From the NCBI RefSeq assembly GCF_050948215.1, contig NC_135151.1, positions 6,178,220 through 6,242,219 on the forward strand: a stretch of DNA of 64,000 nucleotides, given 5' to 3'. Position 1 is the stretch's first letter. Each line of letters opens with the position of its first letter. This DNA is from Halictus rubicundus. Taxonomy: Eukaryota > Arthropoda > Insecta > Hymenoptera > Halictidae. Positions 49,610-61,187 of the stretch are shown here, piece after piece. A program made the translations under genes and the position numbers. A model generated the notes under the pieces. It saw only the letters and a program-made list of their open reading frames with translations. It searched no databases and was not told where the DNA came from.

Positions 49610-49691
49610 TAGTTACTGAACTGCCACAATAGGATATTTAAGATGTATGAAATCAAGATACTTACCTACATAGTTTAAGAAATTCAGTAAA

Positions 49692-52600
49692 TTACAGACT
49701 TGAAAAGGCACAGGACGAGACGACTAGGAATAATGTTGCCAAGGCTAACGTGGGTTGAGATGCAGCACTATTTGGGCTTTCAACTGCTAATAGAATCAAT
49801 CAATTTATCATTGATTTTATCATCTTACTGGTTCACTTAATAAATTGGTTACTTCGTGTTCGATACTTACCATTTTCTGCTTCCTCGATTACGTACTCTG
49901 TAAAGCAACAGAAAAAAACACGTAATTAATCAAACAGTCCTATTCAATGTATTATACTATTTTGTGTAATGTGTTAACACATCATCTACCCGTGATTATT
50001 TCGTAATTTTTGGAAGGCTAAGGATTTTTTAATAGATCCTTCGACAGCAATAGCAATTCCAATCGTAAAACAAGAACTCACCTTCAATATCGTAATCTAA
50101 TAATTTCGTTTTGGATTATTATACTGGGTGTTCGACTACAGGTGGGAGAAAATTTGAAGGGTGGTTCTGCATGAGAATATAAGACGAAAATGGAGAATGA
50201 AAAAATTGTAATTTCGGCTCCATTTTTGAACTGTTATCAATCAAGAACCCGCCTAAAATGCGGCAACCTGACCAACAGAGGTGTACGTTGCTTACATCAT
50301 AAAGGCGCGCGACAGTCGCGTATCATATCGAGGTTCTCGCTCGCAACCAGTGGTTAGGTTTTGACGTCACACACTTTAGCCAATAATTCGGCTAATACCG
50401 AAAATGCGTGCGAATCGGACGGTTTACACGCCGAATTCATGCCAGGTAACTTCTTGCGTGGCACACGGAATATCAGTCACTGATACGTGACTGTTGCGCG
50501 CCTCTATAACGTGCGCAACACACACCTCTGTCGGCCGGGTTGCCGCATTTTAGGCGGATTTTTAATTGTTAGTAACTAAAAAATGAAGCCGAAATCACAA
50601 TTTTTTTACTCTTCAATTTCGTCTCACATTCTCATGGAGAACCACCTCTTAAATTTTCTCCCACCTGTAGTCGAACACCCTGTATAAGAGATCATTTTTA
50701 AGCTCCCTTTTAGTAGAACACGATTATTGAAAATCCTATTAATAGGTTCCCGATAGATAAACTGTTAATATCACAAGATCTTCTCTATCTAGATGTACGC
50801 TTATCTATATTTTTTGGTTCTATAAAAAGATAACGGTACATCTAGAATCAACGGTACACTAAATGGTACACTAACTATCTAGGATGTAACTTTTACCTCC
50901 CGTAAACGTGTACGGCTTCGAGGGTTGTGACCATCCGAACTCATTTCTAGCTACGAGAATCGCTTCGTACGATTCCGGCTGAAGTCCTTCGATCTCGTGT
51001 TTGACTGTGAACTGTGTGCCTTGGCCGTTCGTCACCGTCGGTTTCACAACAATCCATTCGTGTGTCCCTTTGCGACGGTACTCCAACTGCAAACAAAATT
51101 CGCCGTTCGTTACCACCAAAAAATATTTGATTTCCTTAAAAGCTCTATTTCACGATAGAATGCATTTTGATATCTCGTTTTGCACAATAAGAACTTCTTT
51201 GTTTACCTTATATTCGGTGATGGGCGAGTAGCTCTGCACCTTCCATTTCAGGATCAAACCTTTGTCAGTCCTGGTCACCTCACCGCCAAATATTGAAGCT
51301 TGTGATGGAGCACCTGAAGAGCAACAGTCTCAAGTTGAGGAAGATTATTAACAGAAGAAAAACTAGTTCGAAAGAACTAGTTTCGGACGCCATGCAATTT
51401 CTGTTTGGACACATTTTTCCATGTAACAAACAATTGACTAGCAACTCAAGGTGGTAGAGATAGGACACTCGTCTTGTACGCCTTCCTTCAGCGTTTGGAT
51501 TCGATTTAATTTACAACACTGGACCAAGTTTCGAATGATTGCGGATTTTGTGCATTTACAATAAGACTGAGTAGACGAAATTTAAAACGGTGAAAGAATT
51601 GAAAGAATGTAAGAATGTCGATGTGTTATTTTTAGCTTGTTAAAATGACCAAAGCAAGAATGACAATTTTATTTGGCTCCCGTTTCTTACAAATGATGCA
51701 GGCAACTTTTACTATGCACAAAGATCCGCGAGTTATCCAAGATTAATAATGTACAATCAACACAAATACGAACTTCCAACTTTTTACTGAATCCACTGGA
51801 TCCTGGCCCACACTTGTGTGCTAGTTTAACTTAGGCCTCACTTTTCCACCACGAGAATCCCTACCAGACATCCTCAAAAATACTAACAAGGAGACCGCAA
51901 ACCCTTCTCGTCACAGATTTAGTTGAGATTTTGCAGAGTTATAGATTTAGTTCTCCTGGTTACGGAAATACCCCATTATAGGGGCAGACACTCAATAGTT
52001 TTCGAGATATTTGTAATTAAAGTTTCGACATGATCGTAAAAATACCAATTTAGTTCACAAAGTTACCAAGCAGCGGTGTGGCGTAGGTCGCCTTGACCCA
52101 GATTCGAATCCCTTCGTTGGTAACTTTATTTTTTTTTAATATTTCACACGTAAAAATGCATTTTGGATGCTAAATACATTTTAAATTATTTTTATTGACT
52201 AAAGGGCTAATTGAAAGTAACACTCATTATTTTACAGAAGAACTACTAGATCTATCACTATATACATAACAGACAATTATAAATTCTAAATAACAAGAAA
52301 AAAGAAAATATAAAAAATCATATTAAAACAATATACAAAAACCAATAAATAGTAATCAAAACCGTCGATGTAGCTTTCCATCTCGCTTCCTGGAGTTTGT
52401 ATAATATCAATCGTACCTGAAAGCAAAGGAAGTATGATATAAAAATCTACGTTGCACAGAATAAATATACAAATCAAATACAATACTTACAATTTTTGTT
52501 ATGTGCAACAATGGTACCTATCGTAAAAGCATGGAAAACATAATGTACGAAAACATTTTGCACATTGAATCAATGCGCTTTCATTGCATTAACATATTAC

Positions 52601-55381
52601 TTTCACGTATTTCTGTTGCAAAGCAAAGTTGGTTTACATTTTCGAAAACTTCTCGTTCCGTAGATAATCCTGCAGCGAACCATGCATATCGTAGCGTAGG
52701 TTTAAAAATTGGTGCACATAGTTGAAAGTGTGTTAGGGAATGTAATTTTATAGCGTCTTCTCTGCTTGCGATTGCTTTTCCTTTTTCCAGCAAATAACTA
52801 CAATTTTGTATCCTATTCTAAATTTAGAAGTGTATGACAAATTGTTATTTAGCATCCAAAATACATTTTTACGTGTAAAATATTAAAAAAAAAAAATATG
52901 TTACCAACGAAGGAAGTCGAACCTGGACCTACGGCGTACAAAGTTCAGCTCGCTACCGCTACACCACACCTTGGCAATGTTGTGAACTAAATTGGCATTT
53001 TCACAGTTATATATCGAAACTTTAATTACAAATATCTCGAAAACTATTGAGCGTCTACTAATCTATAACTCTGCAAAATCTCAATTAAATCCGTGACGAC
53101 AAGGGTTTGCGGTCTCCTTATAAGACATACACAATAGATATCCGTTAGCTAAAAGATACTTACCGGTAAGGACAAAGATCTTCTCGGTTTTTCCAAGTTC
53201 ATTCACCGCGACACACGTATATTTCCCAAGGTCCTCCTGTTCAGTGTGCAGAATTTTCAGAATATGATGATTCTTCTCCGTCTTCATCTCGATCTTCCCA
53301 GCCTGCGGTCGGACCTCCTTCTGATCCTTGTACCAATGCACCCTGGGCGCCGGATGCGCGTGGATCACACACGTTAGTTCTGACTCGACCTCGAGTCCAG
53401 TGTGCACCGTCTCCTTTTTCGCCTCTATTTCAGGAGCGTCTACGAAAACAAATATCAGCCATCAGGTCCGATTCCGCGCCGTTTGCGGTACGGTTTAAAT
53501 ATAGAGACGGTGGACCACCGCAATTCTGGAGCAAGTTTTTCGGTATGCTTACAATTCACGATGACCGTGATCAGTCCCACTGGCGGGTGCGCAGAGCCGT
53601 CCTCTGCCAAACAATGATAGACGCCGTTGCTATGCTTGCTAACGTTCCTCAGGGTCAGTTGGTTGCTGGGGTAACCATCGTTCGGGATCCTAATCGACTG
53701 TAACGAGCCAGTAAATTCAATTACCATTTTCAGGATTTTCGTAGGCAAGATGTATCTCAATCTACCTCTACAATGACTAGACCACGGATCTTTATGCGAA
53801 TGAAAAGTGTTCAACCTCAGTTGCAACGGACTGGAATAAAATAAAAATTGATTTCTCTGCTTAATGGGACTCGTAGGTCGAAACTAATGTAAGAGTATTG
53901 AAATATTCGTCGAACATTTTTCCTGTTTTATGTATCTTCTAAATGCATAAAATCCGCAGTCCAGTAACTTAACCCTTAGCACTCGAATGGCGACCGTAAG
54001 GCGCCACTAAAAATTGCTGTATCATTATTCAAAATATTTTTTACATTATTAAATTTGTATGCATCTAATAAATTACTCAACATTTCAGTACTGTACGAAT
54101 AAATTGCACCGTTTTCGTATGTGTAGCATGAAAAAATATATATAGAAGGGAAATATTCTAGGTCGGAAGAAATGTCTGCATTAAACGCAAGACACAGAAG
54201 CTAGATACAGATTTAATTATTTTGTCAATAATTTAAAAGAGCATGGAAGTATTCCGGCAAGATTTGTAGATTCTTCAAGTGTTTTTACAGTTTTGTATTG
54301 AATCTGACAATTTTTGTCATAAAATCCGCAGTCTAGAATACCATTAATTCTTCCTTAATCCTTCTAGTGCTCGGCTGGTTCGTTGAAGTTGAATCGTTTT
54401 TCCTCGTCGAATTCTAAAAGCAACTTTTGCAACGGTAGAGGAGTGTATCGTAACTGGAGGGAACTTACTCTTACCTTGTGGTACCATTTGATTTCAGGAG
54501 AAGGTTGTATAGAAGTGTCGCAGCCAAGGGTGATGGTCTCGCCGGCGTTCGCGCGAACAGTCTTCGCAGGGTAGACGCGGACCTTGTTGTTGTCAACCAC
54601 AACCTTGTTGTCGTCAACCACAACCTTGTGCTTGATGGTGATGGGCGGTTCTTGGAGAATAGTGCACTCGTAATCATCGGACGCGTCGTTCACCGTAACG
54701 TTGTGGATCACCAGCGTGTTGTTCGGCAGCCGAACAATTCTCATGCTGTCCTTTGTCATCGGCGTCGAGTCGTAGTACAGGTTCTCGTCGTTTCGTTTCC
54801 ACGTTACTGCCACGTTCTCTGCAAAAATTGCGTTCGTTCCCACGTTTAGAATCCTGCCAGCCTGTCTATGGGCCCAAAAATGTCTCTAACAGACCGTCAA
54901 TTTTACTCGGAGACTCGTCGTCCATCTTCTCAGGAGAAATTACTTCAAGTATTTACATAGGAAATGAAAATGGTTACAAGAATCTTCAACGTGAAATCAA
55001 CAGGTAAGTACCTGTTCCGGTAGGTAAAGTAAAAAAGAGTGTGGAATAAAAATTAAAAAAAGTAATAATAAGAAATGAAGAAATAACACCGTAAAGGTAC
55101 GAATGCAGAGGCGCATTTTCGAAATTGCAAGATACGGTGCCGGAGAAGAAGATGCGAGTCGAATTGTCAGTGGTATGACTCACCTGTGTTTTTGACGGTA
55201 CAAGGCAGCCAAATCGTGCTCCCATTGGTCGTGTGTATCACCTTTGCTGTGGAGACGATTTGAGGCGGTTCCTCGCTGGTTCCAGAATCGTCGTTGTCGT
55301 CAACGGTGTCATCGTATTCGGATGGTGGATCGTCATCGGGGTAGTCCTCGCCCTCGGCGCTCTTCGCCGGTTTGCACAGAG
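49692..55381 (-). CDS. GPI-anchored cell-adhesion protein with three Ig domains and one FN3 domain (Wrapper/Klingon-like), 5' incomplete
   Basis: Exons in transcript order: 55381-55184, 54818-54475, 53697-53553, 53439-53164, 51313-51207, 51086-50897, 49897-49871, 49783-49692. All junctions are GT-AG and keep frame; together they give about 458 residues. The first residues (LCKPAKS) probably follow a signal peptide encoded further right, which I did not find. An acidic spacer (YPDDDPPSEYDDTVDDNDD) precedes Ig1 (STIWLPC...DDYECTI), Ig2 (ETITLGC...NGVYHCLA), Ig3 (SELTCVIHAHPAPRVHWYKD...GKYTCVAVNELG) and FN3 (ILKWKVQSYSPITEYKLEYR...VARNEFGWSQPS). The tail ends in a hydrophobic segment LALATLFLVVSSCAFSSL after a small-residue stretch (NSAAS), as for a GPI anchor. 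Several N-glycosylation sites are visible. Architecture and the ARNxFGWS motif suit fly Wrapper, a glial surface protein; Klingon or another relative is possible. Confidence 0.88.
50120..50686. mobile_element. Long-armed foldback element in an Ig-gene intron
   Basis: Arms of about 180 bp are inverted copies of each other: GGGTGTTCGACTACAGGTGG at the left and CCACCTGTAGTCGAACACCC at the right, then GGAGAAAATTT, a GAATTTCGGCTCCATTTT-type block, CGCCTAAAATGCGGCAACC and ACAGAGGTGT inward. It is flanked by TATA/TA. The roughly 200-bp centre is GC-richer. It lies in the intron between the FN3 exon (50897) and the microexon (49897). Confidence 0.85.
51888..53120. mobile_element. Large foldback element with tRNA-like arms in an Ig-gene intron
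   Basis: Arm 51888-52176 (from AAGGAGACCGCAAACCCTT) and arm 52846-53120 are inverted copies over about 280 bp, sharing TCAATAGTTTTCGAGATATT and TTTGTAATTAAAGTTTCGA. Each arm contains a tRNA-like segment. In the right arm, read on the minus strand about 52974-52905, GGTGTAGCGGTAGCGAG resembles a Pol III A box and AGGTTCGACTTCC a B box. The left-arm copy (about 52066-52120) keeps a B-box-like GATTCGAATCCC but has lost part of the A-box region. About 670 bp separate the arms. Ends extend into the intron next to the Ig3 exon. Confidence 0.7.
53776..53966. mobile_element. CTAGACTGCGGAT-family MITE next to the Ig2 exon
   Basis: ACTAGACCACGGATCTTTAT at the left pairs with ATAAAATCCGCAGTCCAGTA at the right, about 190 bp apart. 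It is in the intron between the Ig1/Ig2 exon and the Ig2 exon. An orphan right end of the same family is at about 54313-54336. Confidence 0.7.
53969..54185. mobile_element. TTAA-type piggyBac-like MITE, copy 1 (truncated)
   Basis: It begins TTAACCCTTAGCACTCGAAT and runs in close identity with 56101-56347 up to about TCGGAAGAAATGT, then the match stops before the expected right terminus. It directly abuts the preceding CTAGACTGCGGAT element. Confidence 0.7.
54581..54622 (-). repeat. 21-bp in-frame tandem duplication in the Ig gene
   Basis: Two tandem 21-bp units (each opening ACCTTGTTGT on the plus strand) differ at one base and encode KVVVDDN and KVVVDNN on the minus strand, in the Ig1-Ig2 linker. 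A third partial unit follows. The high identity suggests a recent slippage event. Confidence 0.8.
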
Positions 55382-56100
55382 CTGGAACAAAAGAACAGTC
55401 GGGTTTAATTAGCGACCGTTCTCGCAAGGAAACACAGAGACAGCCGCTGCCGCCGCCGCCTTGGCGGTCGCGTTCCATTACACCGTTGTAACGTTCACTT
55501 TTAGCGAAACTCTGCGAATTCACGGCCCCTCGTTGCGGAACTGTGACTCTCGACTTATTTGCATAGGACACCGCGACACTCGAAGAATTTCAAAGGAAAT
55601 TCGATTAATCGCGAGCTCTAACCCGCTTACAGTCCACCGTCCCCGGTACCAAGCTTTTGTTCTCCCTCTTTGTACCACGCGCAGTATCGAAGTCGATCTT
55701 CTTGCTATGCCCTTTAACATTAAAAGTGACCAGCGTTGCTTTAGAAAAATGACTAGGCTTAACTCACTCGACAAGTTCGCTGCCACCGTCACAGACACGG
55801 CAGTGTCTCCGTAATAATTGTCGCGTCGTCGCGACAGTTCTAGTAGAGGTGCTACATTCTTTGTCGTGTGCCGAACGCCGAGAAGGACAACGATTGAAAA
55901 AGAAACAGGGACCGAGGTTCGACGCTTCGACTTTCTGCTTCTCTTTAATCGCTTATTACACAAGTAATTATGATCGCAACTATATCGTGTTCGGTGTAAT
56001 TTTAACACGTTCACTGCCGTGTCACCCATATGTGGGTGACGGAATTATTTGTCCGGGTTTCAAAATGAATTTTTGCGTTAATATATTCATTGTACCAAAG
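55382..56100. other. Sequence upstream of the first recognised Ig-gene exon
   Basis: This should be intron of the Ig gene, since 55381 follows a good acceptor (TTTTGTTCCAG on the minus strand). CpG-rich near 55.4-55.5 kb. A TTAACACGTTCACTGCCGTG motif at 56002 with the near-palindrome GTCACCCATATGTGGGTGAC resembles another TTAA-type transposon end. No signal-peptide exon was recognised. Confidence 0.5.
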
Positions 56101-56347
56101 TTAACCCTTAGCACTCGAATGGCGACCGTAAGGCGGCACTAAAAATTGCTGTATCATTATTCAAAATATTTTTTACATTATTAAATTTGTTTGTATTTAA
56201 AAAATTACTAAACATTTGAGTACTGTACGAATAAATTGCACCATTTTCGTATGTATAGCATGAAAAAATATATATAGAAGGGAAATATTCTAGGTCGGAA
56301 GAAATGTTTCGTTTTCGAGTTAAAATGGCTTCGAGTGCAAAGGGTCA
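56101..56347. mobile_element. TTAA-type piggyBac-like MITE, copy 2 (complete)
   Basis: The left end is TTAACCCTTAGCACTCGAAT; the right end CTTCGAGTGCAAAGGGTCAA reads TTGACCCTTTGCACTCGAAG on the other strand, matching the left end closely. It is the best-preserved of three copies and is 247 bp long without a coding frame. Confidence 0.8.
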
Positions 56348-59300
56348 ATTAGGATCTGTAAAATGCAAGAAAGTTGGGGAACTACTCAATATGATACGTT
56401 TAATTTTTTTTTCAATTTTTATGTCATTAAATAACTTACTTTGATTTTATGGAATTTTTGAGGTTTCTAGTCAAAGTGTTAAACGAGACGAATACGATGG
56501 TGAAATGGTTGCCGTTTGACTGGTTTCGTCGGTGACCCCCGAGTGGTGGGGATAAAATTTTGACGGAGATAATACTGTATGTGACCGTCACAATGTCGCA
56601 GTTCACTTGAAAATGGTCGAATCCGCTATACACGCTTTGTCGTTTAACAAGAGAAATAAACAAGAAGGTCGGTGTCACGCATCGAGCCATTTACCTGTTC
56701 AGTATACATACTCCCGATATCGCGAGCCACGAGCGTGACTCGTGTTGTTTACGTTTGGTCCGAAGGAGGTACCTCGGGTCTTGCTCGTGCTTGTTCTTTT
56801 TGGTCGAAATTTCTTACCACGAGTCTCACTCGTTGTTGTAGGACAAGGGGTTAAAGTTGTTTAAAGGTTAGCATTGCAATGCGTGTTTGAATGAAAAGAT
56901 TTATTTAATTATTTCCCACGGAAAGATCCGAGTAAATTCAAGAATTGTAATCTGTACGATTTAATCATTTTGATTCGTTACAGTCTGGCATAGTATTAAC
57001 TGGGAACAGTTTTGCTACTTCCGTTACTCAGAATCGCAAGTGTCCTTTATGTAACAACTGTGATACAGGTTGAGATTATTGTTCTTTAAATAGCTTTTAA
57101 TAGCGACGGAGTGACCATTGTTGCGGTATCTAGATAAAAAAAGTATTGGGTAACGGGCGAATGCTGGGTAACTATTTTTCGTCGCACTTGAGAATTCTAA
57201 TTATAAAATGCTATATCTTCGTCAAGTATGAACGCTGTTGCTCAAGGATATCAGAATGCTTCCCGATCTCGTGAGAATAAGTATTATTCATAATTAGATC
57301 GTTCGCTGGTTTCTAATGTATACGATTGTAATTAATATTGACGGTTTTATAATTAAATTCAGTTTACACAGTACTGGGAATATTGATTTCATCGCTCGAA
57401 TATTATCAGTTGCATCTCTGCTGCTGCGAGTGTTAGGGGAATAGAGAATGAATTGGCATCATCGTGTATCAAATGTTCGGTGCATATTAATTGCAGACCC
57501 AACAAAATTTCGTTATTATATGTAACCAGTAATATTGAAATTATCCACGCGAAATCGAGTGATGCGATAAATGTGAACTAGTTGTTAAAATTATTGTACA
57601 TAAGAAAATTTAAAAAAAATTGAAAACTCTAGAATTGATTAACCCTCATTATATGGTGCCCATTGTATCGAGTCTTTTCATCTAAGCACAAAGCATTAAA
57701 ACATAGCAAACGTTTACATACGGACTGCTAAAGCTTTACTATATTTTTTTTATTTTACAATATCAAATACTTCACGATATGGAACCTCGCAGTAAACATT
57801 TTGTAAAGCAGCCTTCCACCATTTTACACGTCATCTTCGTCTCCTATGAATATATTAATGTTCCCCTCGAACAATGTAAACGCAAATCGCCTGTTTACTC
57901 CGATTAAATTGGACCAAACACAATTAACAATATACTTAAACTAGCCTCGCCCGGTTGGCAACCAGCTTGTATCTCCGAGCATCCTTCGACGTTCAATCCA
58001 GAATGTAATCTCATCGCTCGGCAAACGTTATCGACCTGAGACAAAGGATTGCGGGGGCGTGGTGTGGCTCAAAGCAAGGAGTAATTTAGTCCGCCTTCAA
58101 ATTCGCCGGGACCTTATCAAAAGACCATTTTGAATCTGAAAATCCTTTCGGTATTGAATCGGGGACAGCGTCGCATTGCAGTAATTGTATTCATACGAAT
58201 TGTAGACATTTTAATATCTCTTTACAATATTTATTCATATAGGATGCCAGGTAAACCGTAGGAGAGACGCCGAATCGCTTCAATTGTGTTTTATTTTCAT
58301 GTTCCTTGGGTGCCTATGAAATCAAAATACGCACACACTGCAAAAAATCGCGTGTAATTTTTTCGTCCGTTATAGACTAATATTATCTACGACCGTGAAA
58401 GAAACACAATAAAGCGAGCATCAAATTTTATCAATGGCAATTCGCGTTGAATAGACGTTCATTCGAAGTGGCATAATCTACTGAATTTACTCTGATAAAT
58501 ATGCGTTCCGTCGCACATTCATAATAGAAACAACAACAACTATACGGTGATGGATCCAATTACCGTGCCTATATTAATTATACTTATTCTTGAAGCACAA
58601 TGAATATTAAAAAAGAGACGTATAACATATACAGAATGTCCCAAAAGTATTTTACTTCCTTGAAAGGGGTGACTCCCGAGGTCATTCGAACTAACTTTTT
58701 CCTTTGCGAAAATATTCTCAGCTATTCACATCTTTGATTATATTTCAGTGGTTCCATGTCTACCAATCTCGAAGCATTCTAAGACAAGTACAAATATTTA
58801 TTTGCCATTGCAGCCACAGTCTATATTCGTTGGTCTTGTAAAGATTCGAGAAGGGTCGAACCTGCTCCGCGCAAAATACTAGAATTTAGCAACCAACCGT
58901 TTCGGGAGTCCCGCATAAAAATTCGCATGCTCCGGAAGGTGTGCGAGGGGCCGTTCTTCTACTGGCGGGTTCGAAGTGGGTCAGATCGCGTGCTTTTGGC
59001 CGGCGAGGGCGTCCATAACGAAATCAGAAAAGTCGGGAATAAGGGAGGTTGTCCGGGGCCCGGCCGGTGACAAGTGGTTTGCCCGATCCATATTTTTCGC
59101 TAATAAGGGCGCGGTTTCTAGTTAAAGTCGAACGAACGAGAAGCCGTTGGACACACGAGAGTAAGAGAGAGAAAGAGAGAGAGAGACAGAGAGAGACAGA
59201 GAGAGGTCGACGTGCCTGAAAATGGGGTAAACTGGGTGTAGACACGCAGCCGAGGGTGTGGACCTCTTATTTCGTTCGTTCTACCGTTTCGTTACCCCAC

Positions 59301-60952
59301 CCCGTGTCGTGTTCATTGTTCGGCGAACGGTACACCTTCTAGCACCGGACAGGCTCGAACGCACGTTGGAGAAGCATTGTTGGAAACGCGGCTATGGCGG
59401 TATTATTAGAAAACGATGTGCTTGCGCACGTTGCTGTGCTGCCCTGAAATTAAGCGCATGCCGTGCACTAGAAATCTAATTCCGACCGTCCAATGGCCCC
59501 TCCCCCGTCGTCGTCGTCGCTAGTAAATTGTGGATTTAGAAGGAAGGAATTCTAGCCGATGGTGCTCGTCGACGAAGAGATACGCGGTCATTCACGGGGT
59601 TTGAATCTCCTATGGAGAATCCAATCCGAGAAGAGGGAGGATGATCGAGAATTAGCAAGTAATCGCTAACAGATTGCGAATTTTATGGGAAAAATAGGTA
59701 GGAGCATTTTTGGAGGTGTAGAAAGGATTTCAAAGCAGCGATGTAATTATATTTTTAGCTTTTTGAAATGATTAATAGATCTCTCAAGAAAATCAAAATT
59801 GTGTCTACCTCGATTGCAACGAATTGAGGTAAAATTGAAATTTCTTTCCTTTTTTTGGTGGTTCCGCACGTGGCTAGATTTTGTCGAAATATCGTGCACA
59901 TCGTTTTCACACGTATCGAGACGTAGGGTCATCGGCCCTCGGACGAGGGTCTTCGACGAATCTCGGACCCTCCGTTCATGAAGCGTACTACACATCCGCG
60001 ATTATGGCAGCCGCGAGCAGAGTCACGTAAGGATAACGTGGCAGGTATGACGTGTACCATTCGTGACAGAATCGCGAGCGTGAATCGGGTCCTTTTTTTG
60101 GCGATGCCGGGGAGTCAGCGAGATGACATCACCGCCCGTAACGCGCGTGTGCCTAATGCAAAACGGTTTTGCGGTTTTTCAGGCACGTCCGTTATTCTTT
60201 CGTGTGTAGGCTAGCGGCACCGGCTGAATCCCAATGCAATGGTGGCCTAGCCTTCTCCGCTTGTAAAGGACGGACGATCCTCTCTTTCCTCTTTTCCTTC
60301 CTCCTCCCATTTCGCAAGACCTCCCTGATGAAGCTGCGGCCAGTTCTTGCGTCGTACCTTTATTGCATTTACTCGGATACCTGGTTTATGATGCATCGCG
60401 CATTGCCGAGCGTCTTCCCATTCACCTTGGACGCCTGTGCCGAGGATGTATAGATCGGATGTACGCGGCTTTCAGACGTCCCACCTTTTGTCCGGCGAAA
60501 TGGGACTGCGGCCCCGCGAAAAATCCGCGGATTTAATGCGCTCGTAACTTCAGAAGCCCTCTTCTCGGAAGCAGGGGTCGCTTGGAAAATTCAGTCAAAG
60601 CCGCGAATACTTCGCTGACTAGGTGATTCGTTTTCTTTTTAAACTCTTTAGACTCTTTCCTCCCTTCCCGTGCCATTTAGCTCGACGAAATCCGGGCTCG
60701 AACGGTAGGGCTGAACGTGCGGTAAACGGACCAGAGTGATGCTCGAAAACAGTTGCAATACTAGCCGAAATGTAAATACCTGTGACATAGTGTCATTTGT
60801 AAATCATTCCGGAAGTCTGACTCGTGATGTTTACGTTTGGGCCAAAATCTTCATCACAAGACTCGTTGAAGTACGGGAAGGGGTTAAACGAGTTCATTTT
60901 GTTTTACAATTTTGGAGTTACAATGCTACAGAGAAGGAAAAGGAACAGACTT
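56348..60952. other. Non-coding DNA with truncated elements
   Basis: The two stretches at about 56730-56870 and 60810-60890 share ACTCGTG(T/A)TGTTTACGTTTGG and a downstream GGGGTTAAA, so they are diverged copies of one repeat. A half foldback element lies at 58554-58622, directly followed by a GGGTGTCCC-family fragment. A (GA)n tract is at about 59160-59206. From 58.9 to 60.7 kb the DNA is GC-richer and could hold the promoter or first exon of the Ig gene; no supported coding sequence was found. Confidence 0.5.
58554..58735. mobile_element. Composite of two truncated MITEs
   Basis: Positions 58554-58622 match one half of the AGGGTAAGGGACCC foldback (CCAATTACCGTGCCTATATT...GAATATTAAAAAAGAGA). 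Next, from about 58630, ACAGAATGTCCCAAAAGTAT and ACTTCCTTGAAAGGGGTGA match one arm of the GGGTGTCCC family. The junction lies in the middle of the first element, so the second probably inserted there and the other half was lost. Confidence 0.65.
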
Positions 60953-61187
60953 TTCGGAAATTTTGCACTCGAAGCTATTTTAACTCGAAAACGAAACATT
61001 TCTTCCGACCTGGAATATTTCCGTTCTATATATTTTTGTCATGTTATACATACGAAAATGGTGCCATTTACTCGTGCAAGACTGAAATGTTTAGTAATTT
61101 ATTAAATGCAAACGAATTTAATAATGTAAAAAATATATTGAATTTTTAGTGGTGCCTCACACTCACCATTCGAGTGCTAAGGGTTAA
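60953..61187. mobile_element. TTAA-type piggyBac-like MITE, copy 3 (inverted)
   Basis: In reverse orientation this matches 56101-56347: it ends CATTCGAGTGCTAAGGGTTA and begins near TTTTGCACTCGAAGCTATTT. Shared interior landmarks include AACGAAACATTTCTTCCGAC and ATACGAAAATGGTGC. Confidence 0.75.

Larger units (their letters stand above)
45275..49691. other. Intergenic region between the EDC3 start and the end of the Ig-gene
   Basis: The right half should include the 3' UTR of the leftward Ig-domain gene, which stops at 49692. Two near-identical palindromes lie at 46543-46624, a compound TA/CA microsatellite at 48566-48720, and an inverted-repeat element at 49412-49609. A small tandem repeat built on CTCGGTTCTGTTCCCTGCTA spans about 46627-46700. 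No conserved protein was seen. Confidence 0.55.

Noticed and set aside
52905..52974. A functional tRNA gene on the minus strand
   Set aside because: A- and B-box-like motifs are present, but the acceptor and T stems do not pair well and the sequence lies in a repeat arm; it is better called tRNA-derived.
56436..56690. Minus-strand frame starting MARCVTPTFLFISLV as the missing signal-peptide exon of the Ig gene
   Set aside because: The hydrophobic run is short, no donor compatible with the required phase was seen after it, and the frame runs into Arg/Asn-rich sequence.
59024..59245. Minus-strand Leu/Ser-rich frame as a signal peptide
   Set aside because: The hydrophobic part is translated from a (GA)n tract.
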